Assembly: GCA_905331475.1 (NCBI GenBank)
Contig: CAJNYU010000018.1
Location: 62,001 to 126,000 of the forward strand
Reading direction: 5' to 3'
Length of the DNA: 64,000 nt
From: Rotaria socialis
Lineage: Eukaryota > Rotifera > Eurotatoria > Philodinida > Philodinidae
In this document: piece after piece, positions 17,870-30,939 of the stretch
How positions within the stretch are numbered: position 1 is the first letter of the stretch
Layout: every line of letters begins with the position of its first letter
Notes under the pieces: model-generated
Database searches by the model: none
What the model was told of the DNA's origin: nothing
What the model saw: only the letters and a program-made list of their open reading frames with translations
Program-made: the position numbers and the translations under genes

Positions 17870-20800
17870 ATGCGTTGTTCGACAGTTTTGTCGAGTAACA
17901 CTAGGGGTATTTCATCTGTCGAACAACCACTTATTCATCAATCAACAGTCAACACTACCAAACTGGAGTATTTAACTGATTGGTTTACTGGGTAAGATAT
18001 CGAGAATCGTTGACATTGATATTTAAAATTAGATTTTAACAATAAAATCTATTGTTCAAGCAACAGCGAGTATTCTATCTTTGCCAATAGATAATACTTT
18101 CGTGTTCGCCTTTCATTATTCTAGAATATTATCTATTGCTATTGCAAAAAAAAATTTCCTACGCATTTCTGTAATGATTAACAATAAGGAGATATTTGTT
18201 GCAAAGTTTCAAAGTCTCAATGGTGCGTATGTATTGATCATTCTTGTTAAATACTTTCTATCTTTGTCTTTCTCGAGTTTGCTAACATTGTAGTAACTCG
18301 TAAATGTACATTTGCTTAAGGCAATATTAATTTAAAAACAAAAAAAGTTGAGTCGACTAAAATATATTTATTCAAGAATCGACTTCACGGAGTATACAAT
18401 TGGCTTTGTCCTATTATTTAATTTTTCTACTACAAGAAAAAGTATTTTCCTTGTCCAGTATGTCTATTTGTATTGATTGTTATTATGTAAATGTATAAAT
18501 AACGAATATATACTGTTAGTTTGAATTATCCTAGTGAATGTCGATGATCGGTTAAGATAGGAATGACCTTCTCGTATATTTACTGAAGATGAGATATATG
18601 TGATATTTGTTTTTTCTCTCTCGTTGTCATCGAGCTCTTGCTGTTCATTGATTGATCGAGCTAGTTCTGTTTTTTTCTCCCCTTAATAACCTTGCTTATT
18701 CTTTATTTGTTTTCATAAGGCGTGTCTATCTGTCGTTTCAAGAGAAGATCATTAGTCTTTTTACTTTATCATCTTATTGATCAACTTTTAATAGAATTCG
18801 TTAGTAATTAAAATAAATGTTTCAACATAAACAAAAATATTTGACGTCAAAATCGCTTTGAAACAGGAGGAATATCAAGGGAAACAAAAACAGATCGATT
18901 TTTAGATAGTTGTTTAACATAAAGAGCATTAAGCGTGAGTATGACAGTTCAGATGGGACAGCCAGCTAAATTGGACTTGAGCGGATCAATGTGTCATCAC
19001 CGAGGGAATAGTGGCGTGATCGTACGATGTTTGTTTTGATTGATTCTTCTTTTCCCTCGGCTGTTGTAACGTCGTCATTTTCTCTTGTTCTTTTTCTCAC
19101 TTGAAGAGAAGCGCGTGCGAGGTAAAAAAAAAAGAAATACGAAGAAACGACCAACAAAGCAATGAGACCACACTGATGACAATATTCTACTAGACTATGG
19201 GTATTCTTAGCTTGTCATTTATATTCACTTCCGCTTCATCCAATACGTAAGTTATTTTGATCTAGGCAAATTGCAATGCGAGAAAAATCTTCCCGTTACG
19301 CGTTAACTATTGAATTGTTCCTATTTCGAGAGAAAAATGTTTCTTTACTAGATTTACATTTTTTATCAGACAAGTATAATTGTTTATGTTTTTCTCGTTT
19401 GAATCCTAATCTAATATTGATACGATTGGAAGAAAGGAGAAACATAGTTTTTTCCTCGTCATAAAAACTTCATTAGAAAAGAAAAAGAAGATGCAAGTTC
19501 GCTGTTGTTGCTCAATCCCTTTGTGTATTTAGTAGGTCCACGAAAGAAGAGTAGACAACTAAGCCCTCGAGAGAGATTACGGCAACAGAATAGTGGACGA
19601 CAACGATCAAATCGATTGACCTTCATAACGTGCTTTGTATGTTGTTTAATAGTTATTCGTTGTCAAATCCTAGTGGAAGCAAACCTTTTCCTTTTCTTTC
19701 TCTCTCTCTCTTGTTCTACCTGTTACAAATGTAAAATGTGTTGTTGATCGAGCAGCAAGGATCTGTATAGGAATGAGAAACAGAACGAGAGTAAAACAGC
19801 AGAAACAGCAGCATTGGCAAAATAATGACATCATAAAAAGAAAACGGACGCTTGAGAAGAACGAGAAGAAGCAGAAGGAACCATCTGGAGACGAAGTGGC
19901 ATCATCTCTTCATTTACTATGTTCGTCTTTCCACTCTGGTACGTCATTTTCAACTAAACAGATGATCATATCTTGACAACTATTTTAAATTGATATTTTT
20001 CTTGTCGTGAAAGGCGAAGAGAACGAGATTTTGATAATCATGAAAAAAACTGAAAATATTTATGTTCTTTTTTCTCTGTCTACGTATATCTGATGAACTA
20101 ATACAGATTCTATATGATTTTCTTTAATTCTCTTCATTTTAAAATAATAATATAACTAGTGCGTTCAAAAGATAATGAGCGATGTCACATAAAATTATTC
20201 AATATATTGTGCGAATGATACTGAAAATTTGTTTAAATATTAACAAAAACAAAGAGTTAATTTTGATTTTCGAGCGGATGATTTCAAAAGTAATAAAATC
20301 TTTTACATTGTATACGTACAATGATTTCATCTTTTTCTATCGTTTATTGATCATATGTTAGGATGATTTATTTTTCGTGTTTTAATCATTGTTATTCAAA
20401 CGTATGAATATGCAGACAAGAGAATGAAACGAAAAAAAAGAATGAAAGCACACCTGTAAAAAAGCTTTTAGAATTTTTTCTTTTCGAGATGTCTATGGTT
20501 TACATTACATTTTATAACATGCATTACTTCTCAAATAATGTTGTGACAAAGGAAAATGATAAGCATTTTTTCTTTAACTCAGTGAGCAGTTTTACGTTTA
20601 ATTTTTATCAAGCAAGTTCAAAGTTTTATCTATCAAAGGCAGAAAGAAAAGAAAAGCTATTTTTCAATACATACTTTTTTCTTTTCTGTTGTTATAAATT
20701 ACTAAATAATGAACACTTTATTACGGTAAGAATTGTTTTTACACGACATCATCGTTGAGTCGTACGATTTAATATTTACCTGTAATGAGTCATAGTTTCA

Positions 20801-22717
20801 GTAGATAATAACAAGTCGTAGTTGTAGTTCTGATGATGACTTTGCAGAAAAAGACAACAATTTCAGTAATCTTATTGCATAGAAGCAACGACAATGCGTT
20901 TACGGTCGAATACAAATATTTCAGATTCGGAGAAGTCTTTTTGGATAAACCCAATATCGAATCTATTTGATGTTTTATTATCTCTGTCGAGGTACGTAGT
21001 TAGCAAAAAAAAAATCGACATTTAAATCAGAAAAACCTTGTCAATTGTCAAACATTAGATAGGAGAAATGATGAAATGATGAAAAAAAAATTCGTTGATG
21101 CGTAGCCAGTTTTATTTTCTTGTAAACTTTTTTACTTTTTATCGATACATAAAAAAAGACGAAAAGAATGATCATGTTCATTAGTCGAAAAACAATTCTG
21201 TACAGAATTCGACGCATACATTTTTTACGTTGCAATGTATTATCTAAACTGTCAAATTATAGGCATATGTGAGTTTTTAGTTCTTTTTTCAATGCTGAAT
21301 AGAAAAAAAATGCCAATTGTTCGATAAAAAAATACAGATCTTGTTTACATCGATGGTTGATAGGCAGGACAAGAAAAAACTACGTAAGATCAATGAGTTT
21401 TAGTTGACCAAAACAAGTAATTTTCTTTTGATAGCGTTGGATCAATGACAGGTATATAAAAGAAAAAAAAAAGTAGAAGAATAATGCGCGTAGAGCAATC
21501 GGCCGTGACTAGTTTATATATCTTTTCTATACGTATGCGAAATAATCGATGCGTGCCCTTTCTCTTCATTTAGGCTCCATTTTTGCGTAAATATTAAGAA
21601 TATCTATATTTTCAAATTATCTTTATACTTCTTTTCTTTTAAGGAAACAACGTCGAAAAAACGAAGGAACTGGTCCAACAGGTAAAGATTCATCCCCACC
21701 TCCGAGTGATCTTTCAAATGGTGGACTAATAAATTCTACTGAGAATCAAAACCAATCTTCTATCTCATCAATACCTCCAACCCAATCACATTCTTTCAAT
21801 TCCTCAACCAATAATGGTTTACTTTATCTTCAACCAGAATATGCTATTTTTACTCGATCACTTGCTGAATGTAATATTCATGAATTAATCCGACAACCAA
21901 ACGGTGTTGATAAAAATGAGTGGATTGCAAATAATAGTTCGTATTTTTTCGTTTGTTTTTTCTAAATTGAAACTATCTTCATGCAAAAATTTAACAATTT
22001 TTCTTTAAAGTTGTTGCTTTTTTCAATCATGTGAACGCTTTGTACAATGCAATGTGTGACTTTTGTACACTAACAACATGTCCAGTAATGACCGGTCCTC
22101 AGAACAGGTTTATTATCTATTTTATTTTAATTATGACGAAACATATAATTATATTTTAGTTCCTATTTGTGGGTTGATGAACGAAATAAAAAAGTAAAAT
22201 ATTCTGCGCCTCAATACATTGACCTTTCAATGATGTTTATTCAAAAAACACTTTCCGACGAAACTATATTTCCTACTAGACTTGGTAATATATAAACAAA
22301 TTTTAACATAAAGTTGAGAAAAAGAATTTATTTTTAGATCAACAATTTCCTTTATATTTTGATGCGCTTGTACGTAAAATGGTGCGTCTATTATTTCATG
22401 CTGTGGCACATTTATATGCTGTTCATTATCGTCAATTAATTGAATTACAATTACATCCACATTTGAACAGTTTATTTCTTCATTTTATTTTATTTTTAAT
22501 CACATCGAATATAATCTCTTCTGATTGTTCAATTGTACATACGAATTCTAGTGGAACACTTTCATCTTCATTGACAACACCCGGTCAAACAGATGCACGT
22601 GAACTTCGAACAGAACTCGAAACTTTAGATGTTTTATATCAATTATTGGCTAACCAATGGCGACATGCTTACGGTCAAGCATGTGCACAAAAACGAAAAG
22701 CAGCAAACAATGAATGA
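17870..22717 (+). CDS. MOB2: MOB kinase activator 2-like protein
   Basis: Exons 17870-17991, 21644-21936, 22011-22107, 22160-22284 and 22338-22717 give 338 aa with this first exon. The core has the Mob zinc-site pairs: Cys in DFCTLTTCPVM and His in LFHAVAHLYAVH. LWVDERNKKVKYSAPQYIDL and HPHLNSLFLHFILF are also typical. MOB2 binds NDR-family kinases and modulates them in morphogenesis and the cell cycle. The first exon ends DWFTG and joins to KQRRKNEG, resembling the short MOB2 N-terminus of vertebrates (DWLMGK-like), hence this choice. The first intron is 3652 bp and holds two more possible first exons. The C-terminus carries an extra 60-residue tail after the Mob fold. Confidence 0.88.
19197..19246 (+). 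other. MOB2: Candidate alternative first coding exon of MOB2
   Basis: An ATG-led 50-nt open stretch (MGILSLSFIFTSASSN plus two bases) ends at a good donor, CAATAC|GTAAGT. Its 2-nt overhang is the phase needed by the MOB2 exon at 21644. The hydrophobic start could act as a membrane or signal segment. Supported by phase only. Confidence 0.35.
20894..20991 (+). other. MOB2: Candidate alternative first coding exon of MOB2
   Basis: An ATG-led 98-nt open stretch ends SNLFDVLLSLS plus two bases at donor AG|GTACGT, giving the phase required by exon 21644. It is the candidate nearest the shared second exon (intron 652 bp). Supported by phase and splice-site quality, not by homology. Confidence 0.45.
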
Positions 22718-23478
22718 AATATTAAAATTCATTTGTCAATAACGGAGAAGAACAGATTTTTTAAACCGATACGAATATAAATATATAAATATATATGTAT
22801 ATATATATATTTATACGTATATATATAATGAGTGCTCGACTATTTCCGAGTATGATTTCCTTTTTTTTTCTTTTTGTTCTTGATCATTTTTTCTTTACAT
22901 GTCTTTGCTGCATAAAAAAAACAGTGACAGTCTATTAACGAATTTCACATTGTTTCTCGCTCCGTATTTGTGTCTTTTCTCTTCCTTATGAAAAAAAAAT
23001 AACAACGACCAATGTGTCTTAGTTATCTTCATTTATTCAAAATAACAAAGACTGACAAAATAATACAATAAATATCTACATTTTATTATTTTTATTGTTT
23101 TCAAAAGATTTGAAATGTAGCAAACATTATTTTTCTTTGGTTTTTTTCGAAAACAAAAATTATTTAATCGAGAAAGTCAACCATCAACAAAAACGAATGA
23201 TAAGATAAATATTGTCACTTACACAGTTCTCTCTGCAATTTTTTCATGGATATTATTCTTCTAGCTAATTGAATAAATGTTTAGATTAAAATTCAATCTA
23301 AGAATTTCTCTAATCAATTGAAAACGATATATTAAAACTGATGCATAGATTTTTTTTGGAATCTAATATGAAATAACTAAAATAGATTCGTTTGCATATT
23401 CATGTCCTTTTCGGTGAATGAGTAAAGAATTCATCATTCTATCACGTACTCGTATAACGATAAACTTAACTTTCGATC
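22718..23478. other. Intergenic, TA microsatellite
   Basis: MOB2 3' flank with an (AT)n-rich microsatellite at about 22776-22828, then AT-rich sequence up to the next start codon. No gene seen. Confidence 0.5.
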
Positions 23479-24634
23479 ATGTCTCAGAACAAAAAATTTT
23501 ACAAGATGGACGGAACTGAGCCGTCCAAATTTATAGAAAAAATTGTCCTTGAGATTCTTAATCGGTTTGTATTATTTGATAGATTTTCTTTGAAACAATA
23601 ATGAGATTTTTTCTAGTCCACGTTTCTGGATGCATCAACGACATTTGCGTCGTATAGAGGAATTTAATATTGCAAGTTTTAATGCAAGACAAGCAGCTTA
23701 TACGTTTCTTACGCAATACAATGGAGAAAAGTTTGTTAAAGCCCAAAAAGTAAAGACATAGATTTAGGCTTGTTAAAAATTCTGACTGATTATTAGGCTA
23801 ATATTTTGTACAACAATGAAGAAATACATCTTTGTGTGCATAATCTGATTTGTAAGAAATGCTTTGTTTGTACTATTTCGATATGTTGCTCGTTAATTAT
23901 AATTAGATGGAATAATCGATAACAATTCAGACAGAATTTCTGACACCATGGTCGAATTTATCTACCGAAGAGGAATATTTAGGTATGCATTTTCTTACAA
24001 TCATTAAGGTTTTATTTTTAAAATATTCAGCGAGATAACATGGCCAGCAACTGTAGTCAAACAAGTAGACGATAAACAAATGGAAAATCATGAAAATGAA
24101 CGGGTGAGCAACAATTAAATTATCTTAATTATTTATTTTTTGAAAAGAAACAGTCAAAATTGAACACAATCAAACCAGACGAAGCTAAAATAATCACACC
24201 TATGCACATGTCAAATATTCATATGGATAATGATTATTCACCGATTGATGTTGAAAAGACAGTTGATGTTATTAATTCGTAAGTTACTAAAAATACTCTC
24301 TATCGATTTATTTGAGAATACATAATAGGAATATACCATGGAAATCATACCATAATCTGGATGATGATGATGATCAATTTTCATCAGTGCTATCTACAAA
24401 GGAAAATGTCGGGAGTCCGTTAGATGAAAACAGTCAAGATCGCCACTCGACTTCTGCTTTGAAAAGACTCATTATCAGTGATGGTCAGTAGTTGTGTACC
24501 TTTTATTTTCTATTATTTACTTATTGTTTTCTTTTCTTTTAGATCGAACATTTCACTCAAGTCATGCCATAGATGATGAGAATCATTTTCGAAGTTCAAT
24601 TCATATTCATATTAATCAAATTAAGAGTCTCTAA
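23479..24634 (+). CDS. Unrecognised 264-aa protein, 8 exons
   Basis: Exons 23479-23564, 23617-23749, 23797-23851, 23907-23982, 24031-24103, 24154-24278, 24329-24483 and 24543-24634 keep one frame through seven short GT-AG introns (45-59 bp). That is strong evidence of a real gene. The N-terminal half looks folded and helical (KFIEKIVLEILNRPRFWM, then HLRRIEEFNIASFNARQAAY). A middle part includes SDTMVEFIYRRGIFRSEI. The C-terminal half is acidic, Ser-rich and probably disordered (a run of Asp near DDDDDQF). I see no signal peptide or membrane segment. I do not recognise the family. Cytosolic or ciliary roles would be guesses. Confidence 0.7.
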
Positions 24635-26966
24635 TACCATTGAAAATTTGTACTTCTGATTATACTCGAGATTTTTTATGAAATTTCTATGCTGACTAAA
24701 TAGATTTATTTCAGCATAGTTAATCAATTCTTTCTTCAAATTGAAAATTTCTTTCTTTTTTTGTTTGCGAATTAAATAATTGATGATTTTTATTAACTAT
24801 AGATTTCTCTTCATTTATTTAAATAATAATGAGTTAGAAACTTCGTAGGGCATAATAAGTATGGATTTATTTTGCATGAATTATATTATCGTCGTTATCT
24901 ACTAAAAATTAAGATATGTTTTTCATTTATAAATTTCATAACGCGAATTGTAGTTATTAGTGTGATTAATTTATATCTAATGATAGGTTTCTAACATGTA
25001 ATAATTCTCCAGACTATTAACGTTTCCTTTTTTCGAGTACCAAATTATGAACGAGAAATAATATTTGTATGCAATAAAAAGAAATTTACATATTTATTCT
25101 ACAAGTTAAGATATTTACTTAGATAAATTCATTCGTCTATAATTTGAATGAATCCTTGAAATTCGTTTTTCACAATCGATAAAACATTGTGTGGGGATAA
25201 CATTTATACCTATGTGAGTTTTATTACTATGATCTGTTGTTATATTTGAAAATCTTTTACGAAATAATTAAAACTACAAAGTAAATCGAACGAAATTGTT
25301 CAACACAATCTCATTTTTTTAGAATTTTCAAAACCGAATGTAATATATTCCATCATAAGTCTCTTCTAGTTTGCTATAATTGAGTTATTTGCAAATTTTT
25401 CTTTTTTAAAGTTCGCACCACTATTTTTGTTGACTCCTCTCCATAGAATACGCACAAATTTAAGAAAACAAATCACGCCAGGTGTTGTTTGACTTAATCT
25501 GAATATTGTTCAATGAAAATTTGTGAATTGAATTTTTATTTGATTAGTAATTATCTATTTAGACAAATATTCCAAAGTACTCTTAAAAAATATCAACATA
25601 AAATGATTCAAACAATGTTCAAATGTATACATTTCGGAAGAGGATTAAATATCTTCCAAAATATGAATAATTCTACAATAGTTCATTTTAACAAAGTCAG
25701 TTACTGTGCGGAAGTAACTATTGACTTCTATCGTCGTAACTATGAATACATTTAATAAAAATAATCTATGTAATATTCAATACAACAGAAGAAAGATATC
25801 TAATATTATTTTTATCATGAGTCATAGATATATAAAGAGAATAGAAATGAAATAATAGATCTTTGCATAAACGTACTACGTAACTCGAATTGATCAGACT
25901 CAATAGCTGGTCATATTTTGTTCTATTGATGAATCACTTAGAACCTTACTTTTGAATATAATGGAATAATTATTAAAACATTCCATGCATAAATCCACTT
26001 GAAAGAAAAAATTATTGAAAAGGTTACTCGTAGTCAACCGTAAAACTCTTTTAAACATTATTGATAATAATAGAAATTTGAAAAAGACTTCAAGAATATC
26101 AACAAGAATTATTATTTTTATTCAATTCATTTTCTTACTAATAAAAACCCTTTTTACAAGTAGCAGTAAAACTAGAACCCTATTTGTTAGATCGACTTAT
26201 GAAATAAGATAATTAGTATATAGTTCTTACTTGGCAATATATTCATTGAAATCTTGACGTTTTCTATTCATATGTATGCATATTTATATTTCATTTCTTA
26301 CCAATTTACTAAAAAACAATGCAATTGACATGAACGCATTCTAATCATTGTATTACTCAAGTTGATTTCTTAAACTTTTTCCCCAATTGCTTTTTCTAAA
26401 CAGTTATCTTCATAGGAATATTTATATTAAAAACTAACCGATTATATATTCTGATGAAGCTAGAAAGTTTCTACTTTACAGTGCATTTATCGGTCGTTAC
26501 GTGTTTGTGTTTTGTTTATGTTATGTTTTACTCTTAAGAGAAAAATTCTTCCTAGAATTAATATAAATTGATATCGAAATTAATGTGCTCTTCTTGTATA
26601 AAGTTACACAGTATTTTATATTTATTTTCCGACCTATGATGGAGATAACAACTAAGTATACTCGATGACGAAGTCTAAATTACTTTATGCTCTTATTTTT
26701 TATATCTAAGCTCAGAATCATAGGAAAATTCAACATCTAACAAAATTTGTATTTACACCTTCAAAGCGTTTTCTATGATAGCACTAAAATTCAAATAGAA
26801 ACGAAGAGAACAATAGAAAAAATAATTATGAGAGTCATCTTAATAATTGCACTTACTTTGTAATTAGATTATACTTCAGTAATTGAGAAAAAAACTAAAA
26901 TCAGAACGGAGTGATGTCATAATATCCTTACAACCGGTAACGACTTATTAGCACAAACACGCTACA
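24635..26966. other. Intergenic, nothing recognised
   Basis: About 2.3 kb of AT-rich sequence. Open frames at 25513-25755 and 26015-26212 have biased composition, no splice continuation and no domain. No gene seen. Confidence 0.5.
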
Positions 26967-27190
26967 GTATCCACATTAGGTGCATCCACTTTTGGGTATC
27001 CGAATTTGGGTATTCACATTTGGGTATCCACTTTTGGGTATCCACATTTGGGTATCCACATTTATATATATATATATGTTTTGAAAAGCTGAGGAATTTG
27101 AGTTGTTTTGGTGTATCCACTTTTTGGGTATCCACTTTTGGGTATCGACATTTATATATACATAAATGTGGATACCCAAAAGTGGATACG
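26967..27190. repeat. 14-bp tandem repeat with a terminal hairpin
   Basis: GGGTAT begins at 26994, 27008, 27022, 27036 and 27050, exactly 14 bp apart (unit GGGTATCCACWTTT), and again at 27126 and 27140. From 27140 the unit runs into its own inverted copy: about 27131-27158 pairs with 27160-27187 around TATATACATA. The open frames over this region are repeat artefacts. Confidence 0.85.
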
Positions 27191-27329
27191 CTTAATGTGG
27201 TTGCATCAGATTGTAGATGCACTAAGAATGGATACTCCATAAACTATTGCTGCATAGGGTATTGTGACGTAAAACTCTCGATACCCAGTGTAAAGGTATT
27301 TTGACATCTATGGAGTGACTAACAATTTT

Positions 27330-29428
27330 CTACATATTAGCGTCTACTCTCGTAATGTCAAGGAAAGTCAGACGACGATATTCAACTATTTGATGTGGTT
27401 CGACGTTGTCAGTTGATTTATTCGAATTATGTGAATGCAGGGAAAGATCGGTAACATAGAAGCGTTTTAGCATTGGAAAAGCTTGAGCTATTCGTAAGAA
27501 GAATTCATGTTCAAGTGGAACCACATCATATACGCTTAATTCGCTGACATTTTTGAATACAATGTTTGGAAATATATTACCAATACCCAGGAGCGTGATA
27601 AACTCAAAAGGAAGCGTAAAAGCATGATGTGTAGCTGTGTTAACAGAAAACGAAACAATATTCGATACTTCTTGATATCTTGTATTCGTATAATTTTGTT
27701 TAACATTATTATTTGATAAATAACGAGCCAAATCATTTCTATTGTTTTCCGTACTAAGATAAAAGTTGAATGAGTGAAGTCGTAGCGTGTTCACAGAAAA
27801 TTCATTCATAAGATTAATCGGATCTATGTAAACACTTGGACAAGCGATACGCAAATAGAAAGTTAATTTTTCCAGGTATAACATACGACGAACAAGAGAT
27901 ACGAATTTATCATTATATTCTTCAATTAAACCATAATGTATTAATGAAAACACCTTCATTTTCGGTAGCTCATTCTAAATAACGAAAATATAAGTTAGTC
28001 GAAAGTGGTTTTTAAATAAAAAACCCATTATGCTACCCAATGGGAAAAAGCAGCTCCACAGGATTCACGATCTGCTTTTCCCCCTGGATGCTACCGATTG
28101 TTTTTCTAGAAAGACTATTCTATTCGATAATTGGAAGAGTTCAAATATGATACTAACTAATGAATCAAGTAAATCAACCTTTGTTTTCGCTGTATCTATC
28201 TTAATTGCTATTTAGTACATGTCTATTGAGTTTCAAATTACTTGAATATGAAAGATCTTATCATAAAAAGTCCATGTAAAGTAGTAGCAGTTGAGAATTG
28301 ATAATTTATACATACGTTCATAATTATTAATTTGTTTGGATTATGGCAGTAAGAATCAATTATCTATCTGTTCCATCATATAAGTTAAAACTTGATGAAC
28401 TCGATTCTCACGAGTGATAACTTATTATCAGACAAGCTTAAGGAATATCGAAGAAATTGTAAGTATCTATTTTCAAATTTCTCTAGTTCTCAAAATTGAA
28501 AAATATCTTTTGCTTCTAAAGACTAGCTTGAGCCAATTTTTCTTAGACTCGGTTCCGCTTTTTTGGACTACAACTAAAGATGCCTACCAAGTTGTGGACA
28601 ATTGATAAATCCGTACCCATACAATAACTTCGAACAATAAGTGTACACAAGTGTTTGAGACGACCATCATGTAAACAAAGACAATCAGTGAAATATGAGA
28701 CATTAATACATAAATAAGTAAGAGTTGAAGATGAAAAAGTATTCGATGGTAAATAGCAAACTGATAAACTTGGATATGCAGGAATCGTTGTTCCAGTCAC
28801 ATTTAGATGATTCAGATTCTCGAAGGAAGTTAAAACCCGAGCAAAAACGTTTTTTGTATAAACTTTCAATGATCCTACTTCACGTTCACAATTTTTAACA
28901 AAAGATCAAGTTTTGTAATCTGTCTTTTGAAAATATGTCAAAGCGACGAATCATCTAATTTAAAATATAATAAAGAAGCGTCATCAATAGTATATTGTAT
29001 GCAGTATCGTTGTACTGTGCTGCTTCGGTTGATGGAATGTAGGATACTTCCTTACCTGCGAAATAACGTGAGGAATTGTCACGTTGAAAATCATTAATTT
29101 TCAACTCAGTCAAATTGGGATAATGAGCAGCAAGAAGAATACGTTCCATGAACGCTGGTTCAACAGTGAGACATTCCACATTGTCATGAATCTGAGGTAA
29201 TATATAATTGAAAAGGCGATCAAGTACTGAATCAACCGTCGTCCTATTAAGAATAATTGATACTAAATTTAAGGTTTTAGAAAAAGTTTCTTCTCGTGCT
29301 AACCTGTTAAGTCGTCCATTATCAATGCCAAATAATGCATAAAGAACGTCAACATTGTCAAGTTTCTTCAATATATCCAATAACACTTCGTCAGGTAGAT
29401 CAAGAAGTTGAACACTAGATTGATTCAT
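27330..29428 (-). CDS. F-box / LRR-like protein of a bdelloid-expanded type, possibly decaying
   Basis: The frame can be kept with exons 29428-29056, 28874-28588 and 27974-27330 (434 aa). Residues about 8-50 form an F-box (LLDLPDEVLLDILKKLDNVD), followed by leucine-rich stretches (NLTELKIN; NLNHLNVTGTTIPAYPSL; LPKMKVFSLIHYGLIEEY). F-box proteins recruit targets to SCF ubiquitin ligases. Oddities: the first intron here is 181 nt and the second 613 nt. The first intron contains DDSSL, a TGA, then HIFKRQITKLDLL and a frame change into ECEREVGSLK-like sequence. That looks like ordinary coding sequence of this family carrying a stop and a frameshift. It is either a rescued short isoform or an early pseudogene. 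An upstream in-frame ATG (29545) is probably 5' UTR. Confidence 0.6.
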
Positions 29429-29779
29429 GTTTAATATTGACTTTGATGTTCTTGTCAATATAGAAATGTATATATTGATGAATGTTTTTTGTGTCGCTAA
29501 TGACCATTGGCATAAATGAAAAATAGAATGGCGGAATGAACTCATTTTGAGGAGAGAAAAAATTACATCGCTGCATCACTCAATGAAAACGTTGACGTGC
29601 ATACATATAAATTTTCATATGATGTTCGGTTATGCGGACGTCGAAAAATATGTCATGTTCGAACTTCGAAAAGGAGAAGAAATTATTTTATGTTGAAGAT
29701 TGAAAAGCTGAGGAAGTTTTGTCTCTCTGGTAGATAGAATTAATTTTTATTGAAGCCGTAGACTAGAGTCCTGCAGGTC

Positions 29780-29876
29780 AACCTTGTCCTACCCTACCCT
29801 ACCCTACCCTGCCCTGCAGGGCAGGATAGGGCTAGGGTACAAAACTCGTAGGGTAGGGCAGGGTAAGGTTACAAAA
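29780..29876. repeat. CCCTA-rich fold-back
   Basis: Four to five CCTAC units run into CCCTGCAGGG (palindrome centre near 29815), followed by the inverted GGGTAGGGCAGGGTAAGG tract. It is strikingly GC-rich for this window and forms a long potential hairpin. Confidence 0.75.
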
Positions 29877-30206
29877 AAAATATTTAGGGTATAAGTAGGA
29901 TGTAGCTCATACAAATAAAAATTTTATAGAGTAGAACTTAATATATATTTCTGACATCTTTTTGATCGAAAACAGTGTAAAGAGTGATATCATAATCTAA
30001 ATCGAATGGGTAGAATAACAACGATCGGAAAACAATGGCCTATTGTTTAGTGCTATTTTTACATAAGCTGACGAGTTCAATCACTTTTGATTATTTGTCT
30101 AGTAAATGTGCATGTAAATGTAATAAAAAATATCTTCGAAATCATCTCGACATGAACGTATTGTTAGTACAAACGGGCGAGTTTTGGAAGAGAGAAGGCA
30201 AAATTT

Positions 30207-30306
30207 NNNNNNNNNNNNNNNNNNNNNNNNNNNNNNNNNNNNNNNNNNNNNNNNNNNNNNNNNNNNNNNNNNNNNNNNNNNNNNNNNNNNNNNNNNNNNN
30301 NNNNNN
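30207..30306. other. Assembly gap (100 N)
   Basis: Exactly 100 N characters, a scaffolding gap of unknown true size. The open frame that spans it is not meaningful. Confidence 0.99.
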
Positions 30307-30500
30307 GTCGATATTACAATTACATTTTTGTCTTAGTGAATTCTACATCTAAAATAAAACTAAAAAATGTGCATCCTTAAGTCAATATTGAGATTACACT
30401 AGATTCGTTCGTGCTTGTTGTGGATAAACGATATGTTTCTTAAAACGCCATACTATGTTCTATAATAATAGAACTGCTGTTTTTAACACTATATTACTTT

Positions 30501-30610
30501 GCTCGGCACTACGACGCTTCGCTCGGTACTATGACGCTTCGCTCGGCACTACGACGCTTCGCTCAGCACTATGACGCTTCGCTCGGTACTATGACGCTTC
30601 GCTCAGTACT
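30501..30610. repeat. 20-bp tandem array, 5.5 copies
   Basis: The unit GCTCGGYACTAYGACGCTTC repeats in exact 20-bp register from 30501 to 30610, varying only at a few C/T or G/A positions. It is GC-rich compared with its surroundings and lies 195 bp from the assembly gap. Confidence 0.9.
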
Positions 30611-30939
30611 AAAAAAATCTAGAAACCAATTTTCAACAAAATTCGTTTTTTCTCCGAGTTTAATGAATTTGTGTAAAATTGGTCCGAAAGTCCGGTCTCC
30701 TTTGCCTAATACTATTATGGAAAATTTCGTTGATGATAAGTTAAAGTCTATTTCATAATCGGCTAATCAACAAATGTTCTATACAATTATTTAATAAGAA
30801 GCTAAGAGGGAAAAAAAGATTTTTTTTCTTTTATATATAATAGCCAACAACAATATATAGAATGGACGAACAGAGAAAAAATATATATGTATATATATAT
30901 ATAGACATGTATATAAAAAAGGCCGTGACTTTTAAAATC

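Noticed and set aside
26962-27304. Overlapping open frames in both strands over the GGGTATCCAC region
   Set aside because: All three are repeat translations of a 14-bp unit, not genes.
30035-30352. Open frame running across the N gap
   Set aside because: About a third of it is N characters and the rest has no coding character.
30531-30758. Open frame over the 20-bp array
   Set aside because: The repeat unit is not a multiple of three and the peptide is only the array read through.
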